A stretch of DNA of 18,108 bases from Polyrhizophydium stewartii (lineage: Eukaryota > Chytridiomycota > Chytridiomycetes > Rhizophydiales). Under the pieces are notes generated by a model. The model was not told the origin of the DNA, did not search any database, and worked only from the letters and a program-made list of their open reading frames with translations. The stretch lies in NCBI GenBank assembly GCA_027604665.1, contig JADGIZ010000248.1, positions 1 through 18,108 on the forward strand, in the 5' to 3' direction. The number at the start of each line of letters is the position of its first letter. The first letter of the stretch is position 1. Shown piece by piece: positions 9,941 to 17,890 of this stretch. A program made the translations under genes and the position numbers.

Positions 9941-11515
9941 TCACCAGCTGGTCGACTGGTTGGCTGTCCGCGCCTGCTCGTGCTCGTGCTCGTATTCGAC
10001 CTCGACATGCGCGCCACCTGCATCGAGCAGAGTGCGTTGGTCAGCGTGCTGCCATGGAAGGCCAGAGAACGCCAGCATGCAGCCAACTCACGCTTCCTCT
10101 GCTGCTTCTTGGGAGGCGCTGCGCGCGCAGGGCCTTTGCGCTTCCTGGACTGCGGCTTCTTGGGGCTGCTGTCGTCGCTGTCGGCGTCGCTGTCTTCGTC
10201 GCTGTCCTCGTCTGACGGGAGCTCCATGTTGTCGTCATCCGATTCCGCGTCCTCCGAGTCGTCCTCGTCCCCGTCCTCGTCGTCCGACTCGAGTCCCTCG
10301 GCGCCGTCCTCGAGATCGCCAATCTCGTCCTCATCGTCACTAATGTCTGAGACAAACTCGCGGTCGAGCTGGAGAAGCAAGATTTGGTCAGCGTGTTGAG
10401 CCAACGGTCGCGAACCGACACGCACAAACTCACGTCCTCCTCTTCGTCCTCGACTTCGTCCTCGACCTCGTCGGCGTCCTGTTCGTGCATGTCCTCGATC
10501 TCGTCCAGCGCCTTCTTGAACGCATCCTGAGACTCGTTGACGATGCCGTCGGTGCCATAGACGCCTTTGCGCAAGCGGTCCAGCAGCTCCTTCTCGATCG
10601 ACATCTCAAGTCGCGCGGCGGCCTCTGCCTTGGCCTCCCTGCGTGCCTCGCGGCGCTCAATCTTCTTCTTGACGCCAACAAGCTTGGGCCTGGTGGAGGG
10701 CAGTTAGCCTCAGCGCATGGATCGCAGGCCGTAGCACGCCAGCGTCATGTCGGGCAAGTCGCTCACGTTGTCTTGAGGCGCAGCCGGCGCATGCGGATCA
10801 GGTACTGCGTGATCTTGGTCATGCGTTGCTTGCACTTGTGGATCGTGAATTCCGGCCAGTACAAAAGCTCGTTGTCAATCTGCTCGAGCGCCTTGACGTA
10901 GTTCTTGGACAGCTTGATCTTCTCCCACATCTTGGACGGCGTGTGAGCTCGCTCGATGGTCTTGACGTACAGATACAGCACACCTGCGCAGATTGGGATG
11001 ACCGAGGCGGCGCAGGGCGTCAGAAAGAGCCGGTTTGGAGCTCGGCGGCTCGCCGGGCGTGCGCGGTGGTTGTCGCCGCACCGTTTTCTTCCTTGACAGT
11101 CGCATAGCGGCTGTTGGCGAGAGGGCACGCCTGCCGGCTGCACAGGCCCGTCACGTTGTACTCATTGCGGCAGAAGTTTTGGGTCGGAGTCCTGCAGCGC
11201 GAGCGTCGAAGGATGTTTCCGAAGCACCCACAGTGTCGCAGCGCAGCCGCAGGGCGAGGCGGCCGCAGCAGAAGGCGCGGCAGGCGCAGCGGCAGGTGCA
11301 GCAGCAGCATCGTCGTCAGCAGTCCGTCGGTCGATTTTTTCTTTTTTTTTTTTGTCGGCCAGCGACAACCCACTTGACTTTGTACGAGCAGAAGTTGAAT
11401 GCAATCGTCTTCCAGATGAGCTGCAGGCAGGGTCCAGAGGCATCAGCTGATTGCGGTGCGTGCGCGCGGCGTCGCGGCCGGGCCCGCGCGGCTGGCGCAC
11501 CTCGTCGACCTGCAT
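9941..11515 (-). CDS. MAK16: MAK16, pre-60S ribosome biogenesis factor
   Basis: Exons on the minus strand are 11515-11501, 11420-11374, 11191-11082, 10983-10767, 10689-10434, 10368-10092 and 10017-9941, giving 332 aa. The protein opens [20 protein letters not shown] and carries the cysteine-rich [20 protein letters not shown] block and [20 protein letters not shown], all diagnostic of MAK16. [20 protein letters not shown] and the basic [20 protein letters not shown] helix follow. A long Asp/Glu/Ser tract (about residues 185-280) is built from GAC/GAG/TCC-type codons, then [18 protein letters not shown]. The C-terminus [12 protein letters not shown] matches the usual VEIEYE ending. MAK16 acts in the nucleolus with Rpf1 and related factors on early 60S particles. 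The first coding exon is only 15 nt. Intron 2 (11373-11192) has an A-rich stretch (T runs 11335-11353 on the plus strand) after its donor. Confidence 0.95.
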
Positions 11516-11613
11516 GGCGGCGGCGGGGCCGATTCGCGGCCGGAGCGAGAAGCATCGAAAACGCTCGAAACAGGGCACCGCGTGAAATCAGCCTGACCGG
11601 GCTTTGCCCAAGA
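11516..11613. promoter_or_regulatory. 98-bp bidirectional promoter between MAK16 and SRR1-domain gene
   Basis: Two start codons diverge across 98 bp. The spacer contains two TCGAAAAC/TCGAAAC-like direct repeats (about 11554-11571) and a small ggccg-attcg-cggcc inverted repeat. No TATA box was seen. Shared control is inferred from the arrangement only. Confidence 0.55.
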
Positions 11614-12646
11614 ATGGCCGACGACGGCTTTGTGGTGGTCACGTACGGCCGCGCGGCGGCGGGACGCGGCAAGCGACGGGGCAGAGGCCGCAGCCGCGCG
11701 AGAGGCAGCAGTGCGGCGATGAGCATGCCGGCCCTGCCTGCCGTCGACGCGGACCAGCCGTTGCCGAAGGGATTCGAGGAGACCATGAGAAGCCGAAGGT
11801 GAACTGCTGCTGTCGAACCCTGCCGCCGTCAGAGTCGTGCTAACCGGCACCCACGCCACGGGAGCCTGTAGCGAGGTGCTGCAGGACAGCGCCTTCTTCA
11901 CAGCATTTGTCGGTGCGCAATCCTGCACGCCGCCGCCTCTGCAGCTGGATGCTGATGGCACCGATGCAGACAAGGCGATACCAGCGATTGCGGCATTCGG
12001 CGGGGATGATCCGCTCGACTGTGTATGCTACGGCATCGGCTCGATCGGCGATTCCAAGATTGCCCAGTTCCAGTTTGCACTGCTGCTTGCGATGCGCGAC
12101 AAAATCGAGGTCAGTCGGCTGTTCATCTCCTCATTCCCCGTCCAAACAGACCTGACATTACCTTTGGCAGTTTCGCGACGTTCATTTGTTTGAGCCCGTG
12201 ATCACAAATGCAGAGGCCGAGTTTATTGAGTCTCGTGGAATCAAAATCATCGCCGAGAACGAGGTTCGTTATAATGGGTCGATTGCCTGATCGCACCCTC
12301 ATCACTGCGCTGCTCGATGCTGACGCAAGCCTCGGCGCAGAACGGCCGGCGCAAGGTCGAGAGGAAGACGCTGTTCTACATGCCTCACTGCGAGCACACG
12401 CTCTACAACAGCGTGCTCGCAGCCAATTGGAGCGTGCTAGCGCGCATCTCCATCGTGGGCAACAGCTTCGAGTCTTACGAGACCAACAGCATCGGCACAA
12501 AGCTGCGCGACGAGCACCCGCATCTCGCCGATGCCGTTGCGCTCGCGACGGAGACGCCGCTGGCGGTGTTTCCGCCCTGCGAGGGCGCCTTCAACAACAC
12601 CTGCGTGCATGTCCTTTGCGCGCCGCCGCCCAATACACGTGACTGA
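11614..12646 (+). CDS. SRR1-domain protein (SRR1/SRRD/Ber1 family)
   Basis: Exons are 11614-11798, 11872-11912, 11970-12109, 12171-12263 and 12341-12646, giving 254 aa. The start MADDGFVVVTYGR is followed by an Arg/Gly-rich basic stretch. The SRR1 domain begins near LDCVCYGIGSIGDSKIAQFQ (the family's C-x-G-x-G ... Q-x-A-x-L block). It continues with HLFEPVITNAEAEFIESRGI and IIAENE, the hallmark LFYMPHCEHTLYNSVLAANW, and ISIVGNSFESYE. Members include plant SRR1 (light and clock signalling), animal SRRD and yeast Ber1 (benomyl resistance, microtubule-linked); the molecular activity is not settled. The second intron (11913-11969, GTGCGC..CAG, 57 nt) is in frame and stopless, so retention would add 19 residues. 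I favour splicing because its donor and CTGAT branch resemble the other introns. Confidence 0.9.
11716..11724 (+). promoter_or_regulatory. PAC-like motif GCGATGAGC near MAK16
   Basis: This is an exact match to the yeast PAC core used by ribosome-biogenesis genes, about 200 bp upstream of the MAK16 start but inside exon 1 of the SRR1 gene (codons for Ala-Met-Ser). It may be chance coding sequence. Confidence 0.25.
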
Positions 12647-12664
12647 GCGATGGGCCGTATTTTC

Positions 12665-12695
12665 GCGACAGCGATCAAAGAAAAATCGTTGTCGC
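12665..12695. promoter_or_regulatory. Inverted repeat / hairpin between SRR1 and Mrp51-like genes
   Basis: The arms GCGACAGCGAT (12665-12675) and ATCGTTGTCGC (12685-12695) form an 11-bp stem. As RNA every position pairs, with one G-U. The loop is nine A-rich bases. It ends 7 nt before the Mrp51-like ATG and fills most of the 56-bp gap. It could be a 5' UTR hairpin, a 3' processing signal for SRR1, or a palindromic protein site. Confidence 0.7.
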
Positions 12696-12702
12696 TGATC
12701 GC

Positions 12703-13866
12703 ATGGAGAACTCGTTCGCGCAGCTCTTCCGGGCGTCGAGCTTCGCGTCGCTGCACCGGGGCCAGGTCATCGAGGCCCCGTCGCGCGCTGTAGCCGTCGC
12801 GGCCGCGACTGCTGCGCTGCCGCGCCGCGTGGCGCGAGGCGCCCCCGCGTGGAAGGCGCCTGCCGCGTCGCCGTCGGTCGCCGCCAAACCCGATCAGCCA
12901 AAGGCAGAGACCGCTGGCTCGCCCACAGCCTCGGCGCAGGCGGCCTCGGCGCCGCGCGTCCACCCGGGCGCTGTTGCCGACCTCGCCACAGAGTGGGGAA
13001 TCAAGTACACGATGCGTCCGGGCCTGTCTGCGGCGCGCGTGCTCTCATTCGACAACGAGGTGCTCGTTCGGCCCATGATGGTCTCGGGACTGCACAGCGT
13101 CAGCGCCATCAGGCGGTGGAAGGAGAACTTCCCGCCGCCGACGTCGATCCCCGTGCAGGAGAAGGCGCTCGACGACTTTTCACAGGACGAACTTGGCCTT
13201 CCGATCAAGCCGCTCGAGGCCATGACCAACGCCGAGTGGCGCAAGTGGCTCGAGTACGCCCGCTCCAAGCGCGACCAGTTCAAGCGCGAGCGCATCAGCG
13301 AGTATGAGTGGCGCGAGTTCCTCGGCATCGACCGCCTGCCCAAGCGAGGCAGCCCGATCCACCCCGTGCACTACTCGGTCCGCGAACCGACCGCTACGGG
13401 ACCATTCAAGGTCCGCGGCCGCCTGCTCAACCAGGTCAAGACGCACGACTTTGCCGTCGGCGTCGGCGGCGTCGTTGCGTATCTGCATGGCAACAACGTG
13501 CCCAACGACATCCAGATGTCGTTTGAAATGAGCCTCGGCCCGCGCATGAGCGTCGACCGCAACACAACGTTCGACTTTTACGTGCTCTCCGCAAAGCACG
13601 ACCACCTTGGCCGCCCCGAGGTGGTGCTGTCGATGCTGCCGCCGCGCGACAACTTCGAAAACCTCGGCTCCGAGGGCGACAGCCTCCTGGGCCACTTTGC
13701 CATCCGCGGAGGCAAGCGCGGCGGGCGCTTTGGCAGCTCCCCAGGCTACAACAACAACATCCTTGGCTCGCAGGGCAGGCAAGGCGCGGCTCCCTCGCCA
13801 CTCGCGGGAGAGATCAGCAGCCTCTCCAGCCAGCTCAAGAACAGCGCTCCTCGTTCCAACCGGTGA
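12703..13866 (+). CDS. Probable mitochondrial small-subunit ribosomal protein bS1m (Mrp51-like)
   Basis: This is one uninterrupted 387-aa frame. The N-terminus (FAQLFRASSFASLHRGQVIEA) is followed by an Ala/Arg-rich, acid-poor stretch that suits a mitochondrial presequence. Fungal Mrp51 proteins share a WG-L/I-K block followed by an R/D-x-x-x-H region. Here it reads EWGIKYTMRPGLSAARVLSF, then VSGLHSVSAIRRWKENF. The later VRGRLLNQVKTHDFAVGVGG and VVAYL fit the family's GR-x-L ... AVGVAG segment. The tail is Gly/Arg/Asn/Ser-rich (RGGKRGGRFGSSPGYNNN). Mrp51 belongs to the fungal 37S mitoribosomal subunit. The assignment rests on remembered family patterns, so another mitochondrial protein is possible. 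The gene lies 56 bp after SRR1 and converges on the FHA gene 67 bp downstream. Confidence 0.6.
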   Translation: MENSFAQLFRASSFASLHRGQVIEAPSRAVAVAAATAALPRRVARGAPAWKAPAASPSVAAKPDQPKAETAGSPTASAQAASAPRVHPGAVADLATEWGIKYTMRPGLSAARVLSFDNEVLVRPMMVSGLHSVSAIRRWKENFPPPTSIPVQEKALDDFSQDELGLPIKPLEAMTNAEWRKWLEYARSKRDQFKRERISEYEWREFLGIDRLPKRGSPIHPVHYSVREPTATGPFKVRGRLLNQVKTHDFAVGVGGVVAYLHGNNVPNDIQMSFEMSLGPRMSVDRNTTFDFYVLSAKHDHLGRPEVVLSMLPPRDNFENLGSEGDSLLGHFAIRGGKRGGRFGSSPGYNNNILGSQGRQGAAPSPLAGEISSLSSQLKNSAPRSNR

Positions 13867-13885
13867 TCGTCTGCCTGCCTGCCCA

Positions 13886-13891
13886 AATAAA
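13886..13891 (+). terminator. AATAAA polyadenylation signal for the Mrp51-like gene
   Basis: A canonical AATAAA hexamer lies about 20 nt after the TGA of the Mrp51-like gene, in the 67-bp gap before the convergent FHA gene stop. Its position suits 3' end formation of the plus-strand transcript. Confidence 0.6.
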
Positions 13892-13933
13892 CCTTCACAG
13901 CAGCAGTCAAGGCTCTTATTGCGGCGGCTTGTC

Positions 13934-14746
13934 TCAAGCGGCGCCGGCTTCTTGCTTCACCCGCGCGCTTCTCGCCCGCTTGAGCAGCGGAACCGGCAGA
14001 GGCGCGCTTTCCTCGGGCTCCTCGTCTGGATTGGGGTCCTTGAACACGAACTCGACGGTCCCCATCGTGATACGATCTCTGCGCGAGTGCATCGCGTCAG
14101 CATATCCTGCGGTGCAAGCACGGCGCAGCAGCGCCTGACGCACCCAAAGTCGAGTAGTGTCGGCGCAAAGCGGCGAGTGATGTGGTGGCCGTTGATGTGG
14201 AAGCCGTACGGTGCAAGGGCCGTGATCTCAAACTTGCACGTCCAAAAGTTGTACTGGATCTCCGCATGCAAGGCCTGCACCTTGGCGCTTTGCACTGCGC
14301 AGTGCGACGGCGACTGCTTCGCCTGCCCGAGGGTTGTCTTGAGCTGCCTGATCAGGAAGTTGACGCCAGGACCCTGTACTTCGGCGATGCGGCAAAGGCC
14401 GGTCAGCGGCAGATCGACTCGTGCGCCGGTGCTCGCCCGGGCCAGCACGCACCACCAGCCGCGCATACGCCGGCGTCGGCAGCACGGGCGCCAGATCCTC
14501 TCGCAGGCGCGCAGCCCGCTTGCTCGTCGGCACGTCTGTCCACAGCACAACGGGCGATGGTCCCATGCGCAGCGCGAGCGAGCCTGGGGTCTTGTCGGTG
14601 GCGTCGAGCTTGCGGTCGTTTCTGGCTGCTGGTGCCTGCGCTGCCGCATCAGTGCGGTCGCCCGCAGTCTGCGTGTCTACTGGCTCGCCCAGTGGCGTGG
14701 CCAGCAGCTCCGCGAGGGTGGCCCGGGCTTGGTCGGCGGCGAGCAT
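13934..14746 (-). CDS. FHA-domain protein resembling the Fhl1/forkhead FHA, no forkhead domain
   Basis: Exons on the minus strand are 14746-14453, 14373-14144 and 14078-13934, giving 222 aa from the first in-frame ATG. A stop lies just upstream in this frame, so a longer N-terminus would need an extra exon. The first 90 residues are Ala-rich and without recognised domain. AYARLVGPGVNFLIRQLKTT starts the FHA domain, which continues LHAEIQYNFWTCKFEITALA, PYGFHINGHHIT and LLDFGDRITMGTVEFVF. This pattern is closest to the FHA of Fhl1-type forkhead factors. The usual pocket residues are altered: GR is LGQ and the S-R-x-H block is VQALH, while the NG turn is kept. The C-terminus KRARSARVKQEAGAA has an NLS-like cluster and a VKQE sumoylation consensus. 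Both introns use GTGCGT donors. The function is unknown; a nuclear scaffold role is only a guess. Confidence 0.75.
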
Positions 14747-14853
14747 GGCGAGGAGCGAGTGGGAGCGCCGTGTCGCCTTGACGTCCGACACCCGCGGTCC
14801 TCAGGTCGCGAGAACACACCGCTCCAACAATCGCACTGTATTCAAGGTGCCTC

Positions 14854-16932
14854 TCACACAGTGCCCCGCGGGGTCGTCAGGCTCCAGCGCCGGCCAAAGC
14901 CAAACGCACGCCGCTGCTTCGGCGCGATTCCCGCTGTCGGCGGCGGCGCAGACCGCACACGCTCGCCGATCCACTCGACAATGTCGCGGTGCCCGGCTTT
15001 GGCTGCACAAACACTCGCCGACGACCAGTCAGCGTGTGGGTTGTTCTCAAACAGCGTGCGGATGATCTCAAAGTGACCGTTTGACGCCGCGCGCGCGTAC
15101 GCCTGCATCGTGAACGGAAAGTGACTGCGTAGCAGATACTTGACGACCTGCAGATGACCATTGGCTGCCGCCTGGTCAATGGCATCGAGCGTGTTATCGC
15201 AGCAGCCATGCTCACACAGCAGCTGAACGACAGCCAGGTGGCCTTTGCTCGCAGCGCTGACAATGGCGCTCGATGTGTAGCCCTCGGTGCGGTGGTCAAA
15301 GAGGTATACGACGACATCAATGTGGTTGTTGGATGCGGCCCAGTCCAGAGCATTCGTGGTGCAGCCCTCGGTGCGCATGCTGTTAAGAAAGTGCACCACA
15401 CGCAGGTGCCCCGATGCCGCCGCCCAATCCATCGCGTCGGTTGTGCAGCCCTCAGTGCGGTTGTAATGCAGATATCGAACGACTTCGAGATGGCCGTTCA
15501 TGGCTGCCCAGTCCATAGCCTTGGTCGTGCAGCCTTCCATGCGGTTCTCGTGCAGAAAGCGGATAACGTCGAGATGGCCCGCGGCAGCCGCCTTGTCCAT
15601 TGCGTCGGTGGTGCAGCCTTCGGTGCGGTTCTCGTGCAGGAACCATATAATATCCATGTGCCCGTTCGAGGCCGCCCAGTCCAATGCCGACTTGGATGCG
15701 AGTCCGTGCCGGTTCTCGTGGATCCAGCGCACGACCTCAATCTTGCCGCTGAATGCAGCCTTGTCAATGGCGTTTGGACACCATGCGATGTCGGGCATAT
15801 TGCGGTGGATCCACTTGAGAAGCTCGAGATGCCCATACTCGGCCGCCACGCCAATGGTTGCCGGTCGTGGAGGCAGGCCAATGTTCCGGCGGAAGGCAAG
15901 CATCAGGATCGGTAGATTGCCGTGCCAGATACACTGCGTCTGGATGTTTCTGCAGCGCCAGTGCTCGGCGAGCCGCGTGTGCTCGAACAGCCAGACGAGT
16001 ATGTCGTTGCGGGCGAGCTGCACCGCATCATCGACGGGGCACGATGCAACGGCGTCCGGAAAGCGAGTGCAGATGGCCTGCGCGATGGCGAGGTGGCCGT
16101 CGCGCACGGCAACCGAAATCGACGGAAGGTCTTCGGGGGCAATGTCGTTGACGCCGTCGAGGGCGGCAATGAGCGCCAGAACAACCCGGAGGTGTCCGTG
16201 CGAGGCGGTGTCGATGGCGCGGCAGATGAACCTCGGCTCGATGGCGCTCGCGTGAGCGGCGAGCAGCGTTGTGACTGTTCTGAGGCTACCGGCGCCGGCA
16301 GATGCAATGAGCATGAGACGGGCGGCTTCAGCGCTTTCGGTGCCCTGGCCTCGGCTGTCCAATTGACTCATCAGCATGGCTGCGCCTGCGCATGATCTGG
16401 TGGCACCCTCGACGAGAGCCGACACACGTGCCGGACTCGACGACAGCGCCGCGCCGACGCTGAGGCCCGTCGGGGCGTCCGCAGCCAGGGGCAGTCGCCG
16501 CGCCGCCACGGCGGCGAGCATGGCGGGCGAGCGCACAAGCAGCAGCTCCCACGTCAGCCGCGTCTGCGGCAGGCGCGGCACGGCGTGGACCACGTCGAGG
16601 TGGAAGCAGTCGGCCCAGAGCATCGAAACGCTCTGCGGGTCGAACGGGCGTCGCAGCGTCCCGTGTAGCAGCTGCGTTAGAGGCCCCGCAAGCTCGAGGA
16701 TATGCAGGCGCAGCTCGTGGGGCAGGCGGGCGATCATGGTGGCCAGGTCCGTGCAGCCCGCGAAGCGCTCGGACGGCCGTGCGAGAACAGGCGGCGCCGA
16801 CTGCGGCCGCGACCCCGGCAGCGTCCAGTCGTCAAGCGGCTCGGGAGAGGCGCTCAAGACGACCCTGGTGCCAGTCGCGACAAGGTTGGGTCGAGCGGCG
16901 TCTGTTTCCACTTGGCTTGGTCCCGCAAACAT
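14854..16932 (-). CDS. F-box-like and ankyrin-repeat protein, 28-residue repeat type
   Basis: This is one intronless frame of 692 aa starting at the ATG complementary to 16930-16932. A Pro/Ser-rich leader precedes an F-box-like helix (RLPHELRLHILELAGPLTQL, about residues 69-88) and SVSMLWADCFHLD. Ankyrin-like repeats run from roughly residue 210 to the end. The best block (about 396-563) has a period of 28 residues, with units such as GHLDVIRFLHENRMEGCT followed by TKAMDWAAMN. This is shorter than the usual 33-residue ankyrin unit. The last residues (FGFGRRWSLTTPRGTV) are basic. Proteins of this build are, from memory, highly expanded in chytrids and common in amoebal giant viruses. F-box/ankyrin proteins often select targets for ubiquitin ligases, but no partner is visible here. 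The lack of introns contrasts with most neighbours. Confidence 0.9.
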   Translation of the reverse strand: MFAGPSQVETDAARPNLVATGTRVVLSASPEPLDDWTLPGSRPQSAPPVLARPSERFAGCTDLATMIARLPHELRLHILELAGPLTQLLHGTLRRPFDPQSVSMLWADCFHLDVVHAVPRLPQTRLTWELLLVRSPAMLAAVAARRLPLAADAPTGLSVGAALSSSPARVSALVEGATRSCAGAAMLMSQLDSRGQGTESAEAARLMLIASAGAGSLRTVTTLLAAHASAIEPRFICRAIDTASHGHLRVVLALIAALDGVNDIAPEDLPSISVAVRDGHLAIAQAICTRFPDAVASCPVDDAVQLARNDILVWLFEHTRLAEHWRCRNIQTQCIWHGNLPILMLAFRRNIGLPPRPATIGVAAEYGHLELLKWIHRNMPDIAWCPNAIDKAAFSGKIEVVRWIHENRHGLASKSALDWAASNGHMDIIWFLHENRTEGCTTDAMDKAAAAGHLDVIRFLHENRMEGCTTKAMDWAAMNGHLEVVRYLHYNRTEGCTTDAMDWAAASGHLRVVHFLNSMRTEGCTTNALDWAASNNHIDVVVYLFDHRTEGYTSSAIVSAASKGHLAVVQLLCEHGCCDNTLDAIDQAAANGHLQVVKYLLRSHFPFTMQAYARAASNGHFEIIRTLFENNPHADWSSASVCAAKAGHRDIVEWIGERVRSAPPPTAGIAPKQRRAFGFGRRWSLTTPRGTV
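15244..15747 (-). repeat. 84-bp coding tandem repeats of the ankyrin gene
   Basis: Six consecutive 84-bp units encode 28-residue ankyrin modules, with unit starts at 15747, 15663, 15579, 15495, 15411 and 15327 on the minus strand. Units 2-5 share the core EGCTT-x-A-M/L-D-x-AA. The close DNA similarity allows copy-number change by unequal recombination. Confidence 0.85.
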
Positions 16933-17883
16933 GGGTGGTAGTGGTCAGAGTTTGTCGCGGGTCGTGCTGGTAAACCCTGGTTGTCTCGTCGCCGAGGGAA
17001 AAGAGCCTTGCTCAGGCAAGTCTCTCGGGGGCAGCTGCAAGACCGGCTGCAGCTGACAACAACCACCGGCATCATTGGTGTTGCCGGCGACGTGAGAGCG
17101 ACGCGGGTGTGAGTTCAGTCCATACGCACGCTGAAGTCGGCCGCATGCCGGCAGAAGCGGCGATTCCGAGTCTTCACGCCTGTACCAAATCATCTTCACT
17201 GGCAACTCGGGTGCTTCGCCGGGCTTTTTCTTGAGCAGAAGCAGGTGGCTGGCTGCTTGTTGGGCAAACTCGCTGACCAACACCTGTGTGCGTCTTGGTG
17301 ATTCTCGGATTGGCTCAAGCAGCTAGACCGACCTCAGGAGACGCCTGGCTGCCGCATTTCTGCATGTCCAAGGCGTGGCGTCCTTCCAGCCTCGGACCAA
17401 GCGAGAGCGTACTTGATGTTTGCAGATGGCCTTCCAGGGAATCATCCATCTTGGGAATCTGCCATCGTAGGCGGAGGGAGCACGATCAGGGCGACCAAGA
17501 AGACTTTGATATGGGGTGCTGGCTGTTGAGCACGCCGACAGGCAGCCAAGCGGCGTCGGCGGTCGGGTCTCGCGCGGTGGCGCGATGACGCAAGCGGTGA
17601 CGCTGGCGGGACCACGCCCTGGCGCGGGTTCCAGCGGTGCGTGGCGCGGAACTCGCTGGCGGGCGGCCGTCAGCAGGCGCGAGGGGGTATGGCTCGCTGA
17701 CGCAAGGCGCAGCTGGGTGTCCTGCCACGCTGCCTGCGCTTCGGCAGTGCCCACGCCCGGCTGCAGGCGGACCACCCAACAAGGCCGGCAGCCGCGGGGC
17801 CGGCGGTCGCGGGGCAGGGGCTGGCCGCTGGGCAACACCGCGGCGTCCTGGCCCTTGCGAGCGGCAGGTGCCACCCTCCGGAT
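16933..17883. other. Intergenic region without a confident gene
   Basis: About 950 bp lie between the ankyrin start and the TATA box of the next gene. Several frames are open because of high GC. The least random one is on the minus strand, 17283-16945. It starts without an ATG (GTG), contains LLLLKKKPGEAPELPVKMIW and could be joined to an upstream ATG at 17446 through a GTCGGT..CAG intron in phase. It matches no family I recognise. The part nearest 16933 must also hold the ankyrin promoter, and the part near 17800 the secreted-protein promoter. No tRNA, repeat array or transposon ends were seen. Confidence 0.5.
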
Positions 17884-17890
17884 TATAAAA
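17884..17890 (+). promoter_or_regulatory. TATA box (TATAAAA)
   Basis: A TATAAAA lies in otherwise very GC-rich sequence, 114 bp before the start codon at 18005. It is the only clear TATA box placed just upstream of a gene start in this window, suggesting a focused, regulated or strong promoter. Confidence 0.7.

Noticed and set aside
8220..9944. 574-residue minus-strand open frame
   Set aside because: It is the antisense of CEP131 coiled-coil exons. Its Leu/Ser-rich composition is the mirror of Glu/Lys/Arg codons at high GC.
9666..10343. Long plus-strand open frame across the CEP131/MAK16 junction
   Set aside because: It runs antisense to two well-supported MAK16 exons, is rich in Cys/Ser/Arg as expected from antisense acidic codons, and has no family features.
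10185..10350. Trinucleotide-like run of TCG/TCC/CTC
   Set aside because: It is explained by the conserved acidic Asp/Glu/Ser tract of MAK16 and is not an independent repeat element.
17415..17525. Short plus-strand frame containing AIVGGGSTIRATKKTLIWGA, reminiscent of polysaccharide pyruvyl transferase cores
   Set aside because: The resemblance covers only about 25 residues, the frame stops just after it, and no flanking exon continues the family. It could be a relic, but chance cannot be excluded.
17577..17720. Possible attachment site or transposon end from repeated TGACGCAAG (17585 and 17699)
   Set aside because: There are only two short direct copies, with no inverted termini, no transposase frame and no target duplication.
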